Below, in pieces: positions 57,611 through 64,000 of a stretch of 64,000 bases of DNA. This stretch comes from Candidatus Aalborgicola lynettensis (GTDB taxonomy: Bacteria; Pseudomonadota; Gammaproteobacteria; Burkholderiales; Burkholderiaceae_C). The stretch is taken from positions 1 through 64,000 of the forward strand of contig JADJZE010000008.1 in the NCBI GenBank assembly GCA_016719405.1. Reading direction: 5' to 3'. The notes under the pieces were generated by a model. That model was not told the origin of the DNA and searched no databases. It saw nothing but the letters and a program-made list of their open reading frames with translations. The stretch's first letter is position 1. Each line of letters begins with the position of its first letter. The position numbers and the translations under genes were made by a program.

Positions 57611-59755
57611 ATGCGTTTTTATTCCCTGCGGTTTCCGGTGTTTTGGCTTGTTTTCGTCTGGCAGCTGTTGTTGATTCCTGCCGTGGCGGCCGAGCCGGTC
57701 ATGGATGCCAGTGTGGTGGACGCGGCTTCGACCTCGCTGACCGAATATTTCGCCGTGCTGGAGGACCCCGCTGGCACCTTGACGCTGGCCGATGTGCAGC
57801 AACCGGACGTGGCAGCGCGCTTCAAAAGCGGCCAGGCGCCAGCCTCCGCCCTGACCTTGGGGTTTACCCGTTCGGCCTACTGGCTGCGCCTGCAGCTCGA
57901 CAACCCGGGTGCGCAGTCTGTGCAGCGCATGCTGGAAATCGGTTACCCGCTGCTCTCCAACGTCCAGTTTTACCAGCCGGGGGCCCACGGTGTGTACCAA
58001 TCCACCCAGACTGGCGGCGCCGCGCCGTTTGCCAGCCGCCCCTACGCCCACCGCTATTTTGTATTCCCCCTCACACTGCCCGCACAGACCCGCCAGGTGG
58101 TGTACGTGCGGCTGCAGTCAACCGACTCCATTGTGGTGCCAGCCCGGCTGTGGGGGGTGGCGGATTTCCATGCTTATGAACGGGCGGACTATGGCCGGCA
58201 GGCCTGGTTTTTTGGCATGGGTGCGGCTATGGTGCTGTTCAATTTGCTGCTGTTTGTGGTGCTGCGCGATGGCATTTACCTGCTGTATGTAATTTTTGCC
58301 ACCAGCATGTCGCTGGGGCTGGCGGGCTCCAACGGCTTGCCCAAGGAATTTTTGTGGCCGCAGTCCACTCAGTGGGCGGACGTGGCGCACTTTGTGTGTT
58401 ATTCCATCTCGCTGGCGGTGTTGCTGGCGTTCATGCGGCGCATGCTCGATACCCGTGCCCTGATTCCCAAAACCGATGTTTTTATCCGCAGCGTGGCGGG
58501 TGCCTTGCTGCTCACGCCCATCGGCTTTGCGTTGGCACCGCAGCACCTGGGCGAGCCCACCGTGCTGCTGTATGTGGTGGCGATTGTGACGACCCTGTGC
58601 GTGGGCCTGTATTGCGCGCTGGTCAAGCGCCAGCGCAGCGCCATTTTTTTTGCGACCGCTTTTTCCATGTTCTGTTTTGGCGCAGCGGCATTGGCTTTGC
58701 GGGGTTTGGGCTGGTTGCCGTCCAATGCGCTGACCATCAACGCCGTGCAGGTGGGCTCCGCCCTGGAAATGATTTTGCTGGCCATTGCCCTGGCCGACCG
58801 CTTCAACGAGTTGCGCAAGGAGAAAGACCGTGCGCAGGGGCTGGCGCTGCAGGCCCAGCACGAGGCGCTGCGCTCCGAACAGCGGGTGATTGAGGCCCTG
58901 CGCTCGTCCGAGAGGCTGCTGGAGGCGCGGGTCAACGACCGCACCGCCGAGTTGCGCGCCACCATCGACCGGCTCAAGCAAACCCAGGCCGATTTGGTGC
59001 AGGCCGACAAGCTGGCCTCACTCGGGGCGTTGGTGGCGGGTGTGGCGCACGAGCTCAACACGCCCATTGGCAACGCGCTGGTAACGGCATCGGCCCTGGA
59101 GGACGCCACCCGCGAGCTGGAGGCCTCCATGGTGCGGGGTGAAATGCGCAAGTCAACCCTGACCTATTTTGTGGAAAGTACGGTGCCCATGGCGGAGCTG
59201 ATCGGGCGCTCATGCCGCCGCGCGGCCGACCTCATCCACAGTTTCAAGCAGGTGGCGGTGGACCAGACCTCCGAGCAGCGCCGTACCTTCGATTTGAACC
59301 AACTGGTGGAAGACAACATTGCCGCACTGCGCCCCAGCTTTCGCGATCTGCCGTGGGTGATTGCGGTCGACATTCCCGCAGGTATTGCTTGCGATAGTTA
59401 CCCAGGGCCGTTGGGCCAGGTGATTGGCAATATTGTTCACAACGCCATGACCCACGCCTTCCGGGGCCGCAGCGCGGGCACCCTGACGGTGGCCGCCACG
59501 CTGCAGTCCGACTGGGTGGAGATAACCTTTGCCGACGACGGCAATGGCATGGACAGCACCGTGCTGGGGCGCATTTTTGAGCCGTTTTACACCACCCGTT
59601 TTGGCCAGGGTGGCTCCGGGCTGGGTTTGTCCATTTCACTGAATCTGGTGACCGGTGTGCTGGGCGGCTCCTTGCAGGTTGCGTCAGAACCGGGTCGGGG
59701 TTCGCGTTTTACGCTGCGCCTGCCGCTGCAAGCGCCCAGCCGGTCTGTGACTTGA
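57611..59755 (+). CDS. 7TMR-DISM histidine kinase
   Basis: 714 residues from ATG 57611. A signal peptide (V-W-Q-L-L-L-I-P-A-V-A-A) and a DISM extracellular domain (Y-W-L-R-L-Q-L-D-N-P) are followed by about seven membrane helices (about 210-420), then a coiled coil, the H-box A-H-E-L-N-T-P-I-G-N and an ATPase domain (I-V-H-N-A-M-T-H-A-F, A-D-D-G-N-G-M-D, G-S-G-L-G-L-S-I). No cognate regulator is nearby. A diverged copy of its last 53 codons lies at 60796-60958. Confidence 0.85.
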   Translation: MRFYSLRFPVFWLVFVWQLLLIPAVAAEPVMDASVVDAASTSLTEYFAVLEDPAGTLTLADVQQPDVAARFKSGQAPASALTLGFTRSAYWLRLQLDNPGAQSVQRMLEIGYPLLSNVQFYQPGAHGVYQSTQTGGAAPFASRPYAHRYFVFPLTLPAQTRQVVYVRLQSTDSIVVPARLWGVADFHAYERADYGRQAWFFGMGAAMVLFNLLLFVVLRDGIYLLYVIFATSMSLGLAGSNGLPKEFLWPQSTQWADVAHFVCYSISLAVLLAFMRRMLDTRALIPKTDVFIRSVAGALLLTPIGFALAPQHLGEPTVLLYVVAIVTTLCVGLYCALVKRQRSAIFFATAFSMFCFGAAALALRGLGWLPSNALTINAVQVGSALEMILLAIALADRFNELRKEKDRAQGLALQAQHEALRSEQRVIEALRSSERLLEARVNDRTAELRATIDRLKQTQADLVQADKLASLGALVAGVAHELNTPIGNALVTASALEDATRELEASMVRGEMRKSTLTYFVESTVPMAELIGRSCRRAADLIHSFKQVAVDQTSEQRRTFDLNQLVEDNIAALRPSFRDLPWVIAVDIPAGIACDSYPGPLGQVIGNIVHNAMTHAFRGRSAGTLTVAATLQSDWVEITFADDGNGMDSTVLGRIFEPFYTTRFGQGGSGLGLSISLNLVTGVLGGSLQVASEPGRGSRFTLRLPLQAPSRSVT

Positions 59756-59821
59756 AACGGTGGAGCCGCCAGCAGCGGGCTGCGGCTTGGCTGGCGGACT
59801 GTGGTGCAGACAGTTCCTATT

Positions 59822-60464
59822 TTATTTGAAGTAATACAACAAACCAATCGATGTTTGAACAGCGCCCTCGGTAAGAGTTTGTTGTTTATCTCCAAGCGAT
59901 GTAATCCGATCCCATTCCATACGGAGTCCAATATTTTTCGAGATATCCATTTGCCCACCTCCAAAAGTGGGCGCTACCTTGGATACTGTAACACTGCTGC
60001 CAATATTTGTTAACGCTGAACTGGCGGTGGTACTCGCTGTAAGTAGCCAATTTTTCGAATACAGACCAACGATCATTAAATGAATAACACCGACTACACC
60101 AAAACCAAAACCTTCAGCTTTTATATAGCCGTCCATAGTTGGCTTAATCGGATTAGAAGAAGTGCCCGCACGTCCAGTCGTCCCAAATTTACATAACTGG
60201 TTTCAAATGCAAACTGCGGCGTAAATTGATAGCCGACTTAACGTAACTAACATCCTGGGTTCCGAATGAACAACCCCACGAAAGACCGACATTCCCCATT
60301 GCATCTTTGCAGTTGTCATTATTAAAAGTGTAGTTGCTTCCACTGATACTTACACCTGCAGTCCATGAGCTGGTATCGGAAGCCATGACATTTTGAGCTT
60401 GTAGACCAGCTAATATTATGGAAAGAGAACTTCCGATAACTGTTAGTTTATGATGAGAGGTCAT
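59822..60464 (-). pseudogene. OmpA-like outer-membrane beta-barrel protein, frameshifted
   Basis: A signal peptide (ATG 60464; L-A-G-L-Q-A-Q-N-V-M-A-S) is followed by W-T-A-G-V-S-I-S-G-S-N-Y and, one frame over near 60240, V-G-Y-Q-F-T-P-Q-F-A-F-E-T-S-Y-V. The end (T-S-I-G-L-L-Y-Y-F-K, to 59822) is a typical last beta-strand. Frames change near 60240, 60190 and 60080. The AT-rich sequence differs from its surroundings, suggesting acquisition. Probably an 8-strand barrel of the OmpA/OmpW kind. Confidence 0.6.
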
Positions 60465-60494
60465 ATTATGTTTTTAATTAATAAGTAAATCAGT

Positions 60495-60525
60495 AGGCAA
60501 TCCCCGGCTTTGCCGGGGATTGCCT
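60495..60525. other. Perfect hairpin upstream of the outer-membrane gene
   Basis: AGGCAATCCCCGGC, loop TTT, GCCGGGGATTGCCT: a 14-bp perfect stem. There is no T-run on either side. It lies about 30 bases upstream of the minus-strand start; it could be a terminator or a small repeated element. The AT-rich 60526-60795 stretch beyond it holds no gene I can recognise. Confidence 0.55.
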
Positions 60526-60795
60526 TACCGATTTAGTATTATTCACAATTATTCCTAGATAAAATTTAGTTGAGTCTTAGTATGCATTTGATATTTTTAG
60601 TAAATCAATAATCAATCCTCCACTATTTGTGATGGTTAAAAAGTGAATGAGGTTGTTGTTTAACAGTTGGACTCAAAATAGTCGAGGCAGATTATTCGAC
60701 TCGGGAATATTTTGGCATCCCCCATTCGGGTGATTTTTGAAATCAATTTACTTGGATTGCTTTAAGTCAATCCTCGCTGAACACTTCGGCTGCGC

Positions 60796-60958
60796 CACGC
60801 ATTTTGGTCAGGGCGGCTCCGGCCTGGATTTGTCCATCTCGCTGAATCTGGTTAAGGGCGTGCTGGGCGGTTCTTTACAGGCGGCCTCTCAGCCGGGCAA
60901 AGGCTCGTGTTTTACCCTGCGCCTGCCACTGCACGCGCCCGGCGGCGCAACGGCGTAA
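60796..60958 (+). pseudogene. Kinase 3'-end remnant
   Basis: Reads H-F-G-Q-G-G-S-G-L-D-L-S-I-S-L-N-L-V and T-L-R-L-P-L-H-A-P, a 75-80% identical copy of the end of the 7TMR-DISM kinase (59596-59755), with no start or H-box. It sits just after the AT-rich insert. Confidence 0.85.
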
Positions 60959-61002
60959 CGCCAGCGCGGGCGGTCACGCCCTGGCCCGTTGGTGCCACGG
61001 CG

Positions 61003-61993
61003 TCAGGTCGGTAACGCAATCTCCAGCGCCTGCACCTGCGGCTGCAGTTGCAGCCAGCGTTGCACGGCCGATTGCAGGGCCTGCGCTTGGCCGGTGGTGC
61101 AAAACGTCAGCCTGGCTAAGTCGGTTTGCGCCGGTGGGGGGGGAGGCGCAGTGGGCGCGGTCGTCGGCGTAGTTTCCGGTGCGATTGCCGGGATGGGGGT
61201 CGATGTGGTGGCCGGGGGGGAAGGCGGGGGGGTGGACGTGGACGTGAGGGAGGGCGGCGCGGCGTTTAGCCAGCCGCGCTCCTGCAGCAGGCGCCGGGTT
61301 TGGCTGGCCACTGGGCGCCGCCTTCGATAAAAGTGACGCCCTCCCGGTGGTGCGGCGTAATACATTGGGCACAAATGCGTAATGGGTGCAGCCCAGGACC
61401 AGGGTGTCGATGGAGCCGGCTTCCATGCCAAATTGGCCCATAGCGCTTGTGTACTGTGCGCAAGCAGCTACTATTTTTGCAGTATCGGCATGCTCGATGG
61501 CATCTGCCAGGCCGTCGCAGGCTTGCAGCACAAAGCGGGTCTGTGCCTGGGCCTGTGCCTGGGTTTGCGAGGAGCGCAGCAGGGTCTGGAATTTCTGGCT
61601 TTTGAGCGTGCCGCGCGTGGCCATGACGCCGATCTGCCGGGTCTGGCTGTGTGCCGTCGCCGGTTTGAGGGCCGGTTCGATGCCAACGATGGGCAAAGTT
61701 GCAAAGTCGCGCCGCAAAGTGTCAATGGCAGCGGCCGTGGCGGTGTTGCAGGCCACGACCAGCGCCTTGATGTGCTGGTGCGTGACCAGGTAACGTGCGA
61801 TGGCGTGCGAGCGCGCGATGACGTGGCGGTCGTCGCGCTCGCCGTAGGGCGCGTGGCCGTTGTCGGCGACGTAGAAAAAGTTTTCCAGCGGCAACTCGGC
61901 GTGCAGCGCGCGCAGTACGCTCAGGCCCCCGACACCGCTGTCAAAGACGCCGATGGGGCACACCGGCGTGGGTGCGGAGTGGCCATCCGCCAA
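61003..61993 (-). pseudogene. murI: Glutamate racemase, frameshifted
   Basis: MurI makes D-glutamate for peptidoglycan. Start ATG 61993. Catalytic cysteines: V-A-C-N-T-A-T and G-C-T-H-Y. A frame break near 61350 moves the last 110 residues into another frame, where V-A-S-Q-T-R-R-L-L-Q-E-R-G and a normal C-terminus (F-C-T-T-G) appear. Between them lies a Pro/Thr-rich insert of about 45 residues not usual in MurI. A 57-nt repeat is inside the gene (61427-61484). Since murI is normally essential, a sequencing error is a strong alternative to a real break. Confidence 0.85.
61427..61484 (+). repeat. 57-nt dispersed repeat, copy 11 (inside murI)
   Basis: GCCAAATTGGCCC...GTGCGCAAGCAGCTACTATTTTTGCAGTA; inverse with respect to murI, read as T-A-K-I-V-A-A-C-A-Q-Y-T-S-A-M-G-Q-F-G. 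Confidence 0.8.
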
Positions 61994-62043
61994 GTGCCAA
62001 TCTATTGTTTAATCAATCGCTTGGCGCGTGGGACGTGCGCAGG

Positions 62044-63598
62044 CTATGCCATGACTGCGGTGACGGAGTTCTTGAATTCGCCGCTGGCAATGCGCTGCTG
62101 CCACTCGGCTGGCCCGGTGATATGCGCACTGGTGCCGCCCGAATCGACGGCGACGGTCACGGGCATGTCCACCACGTCAAACTCGTAAATCGCTTCCATC
62201 CCCAGATCGGCAAAACCGACCACCTTGGCGGTCTTGATCGCCTTGCTGACCAGATAGGCGGCGCCTCCGACGGCCATCAGGTAGGCGCTCTTGTGCTTTT
62301 TGATGGCTTCAATCGCCACAGGACCACGTTCGGCCTTGCCAACCATGCCGATCAGGCCCGTTTGTGCCAGCATCATTTCGGTAAAGCCGTCCATGCGGGT
62401 GGCGGTTGTGGGGCCAGCCGGGCCTACGGCTTCGCCGGCAACCGGGTCGACGGGACCGACGTAATAAATCACGCGGTTGGTAAAGTCCACCGGCAGCTTT
62501 TCGCCCTTGGCCAGCATGGTCTGGATGCGCTTGTGGCGCGGCGTCGCGGCCCGTGAGCATCTTGCCGTTGAGCAGCAAGGTCTGGCCCGGTTGCCAGCTG
62601 GCCACTTCTTCGCGGGTCAGCGTGTTGAGATCGACCTTTTTGCTTTGCTCGTAGTCTGGCGTCCAGTTGACGTTGGGCCACAGATCGAGCGATGGTGGGT
62701 CGAGGTAGACCGGGCCGCTGCCGTCCATGACAAAGTGCGCGTGGCGCGTGGCGGCGCAGTTGGGAATCATGGCCACGGGCTTGCTGGCGGCGTGCGTCGG
62801 GTACATCTTGATCTTGACGTCCAGCACCGTGGTCAACCCGCCCAGACCCTGGGCGCCAATGCCCAGGGCGTTGACTTTTTCATACAGTTCCAGGCGCAGT
62901 TCTTCGACCTTGCTCAAGGCGGCGCCTGAAGACGACTTGGCCTGCAATTCGTACATGTCCAGGTGGTCCATCAGGCTCTCCTTGGCCATGAGGACGGCTT
63001 TTTCGGCTGTGCCGCCAATGCCGATGCCCAGCATGCCCGGCGGACACCAGCCAGCACCCATGGTGGGCACGGTCTTGAGCACCCAGTCCACCACCGAGTC
63101 GCCGGGGTTGAGCATGATCATCTTGCTTTTGTTCTCGGAGCCACCGCCCTTGGCCGCGACCGTGACTTCCAGCGTGTCACCCGGAACAATTTCGGAAAAA
63201 ATGACTGCGGGCGTGTTGTCCTGGGTGTTCTTGCGCAAGAACTCGGGGTCGGCGACCACGCTGGCGCGCAGCTTGTTGGCCGAATAGTTATAGCCCTGGC
63301 GCACGCCCTCATTGATGGCATCAATCAGGGAGCCGGTGAAGCCCTCCCAGCGCACGTTCATGCCGACTTTCAGGAAGACATTGACGATGCCCGTGTCCTG
63401 GCAAATGGGTCGATGCCCGGTGGCGCTCATCTTGCTGTTGGTCAGGATTTGCGCCATCGCATCCTTGGCGGCTGGCGATTTCTCGCGCGCATAGGCGCGC
63501 GCCAGGTGCGTGATGTAGTCGGCGGGGTGGTAGTAGCTGATGTACTGCAGGGCAGCGGCGACGGATTCGATGAGATCGGCTTGACGGATGGTGGTCAT
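62044..63598 (-). pseudogene. Class I fumarate hydratase, frameshifted
   Basis: Iron-sulfur (class I, FumA-type) fumarase, which hydrates fumarate to malate in the TCA cycle. From ATG 63598: C-Q-D-T-G-I in the N-terminal domain, W-C-P-P-G-M-L-G-I-G-I-G-G and a C-A-A-T-R-H motif are intact. A one-base insertion near 62537 (G-R-D-A-A) shifts the frame; the C-terminal domain (T-N-R-V-I-Y-Y-V-G-P-V to V-D-S-G-G-T-S) reads on in another frame to 62044. Full length is about 517 codons. A sequencing error is plausible. Confidence 0.85.
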
Positions 63599-63628
63599 GG
63601 TGGGTACCGGTTGGGGTCAAAAATACGA

Positions 63629-63658
63629 AAAAAAAAGGGGGGGTTGGGGGGGGGGCTC
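63629..63658. other. Homopolymer A/G tract
   Basis: A run of A followed by runs of seven and ten G in the gap between the fumarase start and the UPF0114 gene stop. Such tracts are prone to slippage and to sequencing error. Confidence 0.6.
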
Positions 63659-64000
63659 AGTGCCTGTCACCCGTAGCGGCGTGCGGTTGCGACATGAGTT
63701 TGTCGGTGTAGGCAATGGCCAGCGCCGAGAACAGGAAGGTGATGTGAATCAGGGTTTGCCAGATCAGCACCTTTTCGTCGTAATTGGCGGCGTTGATAAA
63801 GGTTTTTAGCAGGTGGATAGAGCTGATGCCGATGATGGCCGTGGCCAGCTTGACCTTGAGCACCGAGGCATTCACATGGCTCAGCCACTCGGGCTGGTCG
63901 GGATGTTCGTCCAGGTTCATGCGCGAGACAAAGGTCTCGTAGCCACCCACAATCACCATGATGAGCAGGTTGGAGATCATCACCACGTCAATCAGGGCCA
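63657..64000 (-). CDS. UPF0114 (YqhA-like) membrane protein, truncated by window end
   Basis: Membrane protein whose N-terminus lies beyond the right edge. Visible: V-G-G-Y-E-T-F-V-S-R, then S-V-L-K-V-K-L-A-T-A-I-I-G-I-S-S-I-H-L-L and a last helix L-F-S-A-L-A-I-A-Y-T-D-K-L. This fits the UPF0114/YqhA family of unknown function. Confidence 0.75.
   Translation of the reverse strand, partial: ALIDVVMISNLLIMVIVGGYETFVSRMNLDEHPDQPEWLSHVNASVLKVKLATAIIGISSIHLLKTFINAANYDEKVLIWQTLIHITFLFSALAIAYTDKLMSQPHAATGDRH

Overview
The window looks like a chromosomal segment of a betaproteobacterium, most likely Burkholderiales, family Comamonadaceae (Rhodoferax/Polaromonas-like). This rests on the exbB-exbD-lpxK-Trm112-kdsB-adk order, a two-component system divergent from aceE, an E3 subunit with its own lipoyl domain, and the style of the intergenic repeats. 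The assignment is by gene content only. No rRNA, tRNA or CRISPR array was seen.

Layout. (1) 1-3200: an AT-richer accessory block on the minus strand, with a Mrr-N-like winged-helix protein, an unknown broken gene, and a small operon (winged-helix protein plus PD-(D/E)XK-type nuclease, both apparently split by one-base shifts) behind a clear promoter with an overlapping dyad. (2) 3264-9121: a glycerol-type locus (AGPS-like FAD oxidase, GlpD, FGGY kinase, divergent AraC regulator), every gene of which carries frameshifts. (3) 9118-17347: a Type III restriction-modification operon with an AAA ATPase and a small unknown protein between mod and res, bracketed by two copies of the tatD 5' end. (4) 17214-25534: tatD, a spermidine-synthase-like protein, an orphan GspE/PilB ATPase, a PAS-LuxR regulator, a two-subunit CoA-transferase, two unknown proteins and an HD-GYP protein. 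(5) 25562-30895: an acyl-CoA dehydrogenase/APH-kinase pair, a Crp-type regulator and a FimV-like protein. (6) 30906-43298: housekeeping genes (lexA, ansA-like, adk, kdsB, lpxK, exbBD, xseA, sodB, icd, folD). (7) 43372-52977: a FixL/FixJ-like pair divergent from the pyruvate dehydrogenase genes aceE-aceF-lpdA. (8) 53230-57353: a GlxA-type regulator, a cysteine hydrolase, an HD protein, then gene debris around a PIN/RHH toxin-antitoxin pair. (9) 57611-64000: a 7TMR-DISM histidine kinase, a broken outer-membrane protein, murI and class I fumarase (both frameshifted) and a UPF0114 membrane protein running off the end.

Two patterns stand out. First, an approximately 57-nt dispersed repeat occurs at least eleven times. 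Many copies lie inside genes, and 57 nt is 19 codons. In direct orientation the copies in tatD, aceF and lpdA are read in one shared frame (P-N-...-R-A-Q-A-A). In inverse orientation the copies in mod, lpdA and murI share another frame (..K..A-A-x-A..). This resembles the palindromic elements in Rickettsia genes. Second, three accessory modules sit next to duplicated ends of neighbouring genes: tatD 5' end with the R-M operon, lpdA 3' end (in circularly permuted order) with the toxin-antitoxin pair, and a kinase 3' end with an outer-membrane protein.

Many conserved genes in the first 12 kb and last 4 kb carry one-base indels, often in homopolymers, and these include murI and the fumarase. Some may be sequencing errors rather than pseudogenes, so pseudogene labels here mean that the reading frame is broken in this sequence.
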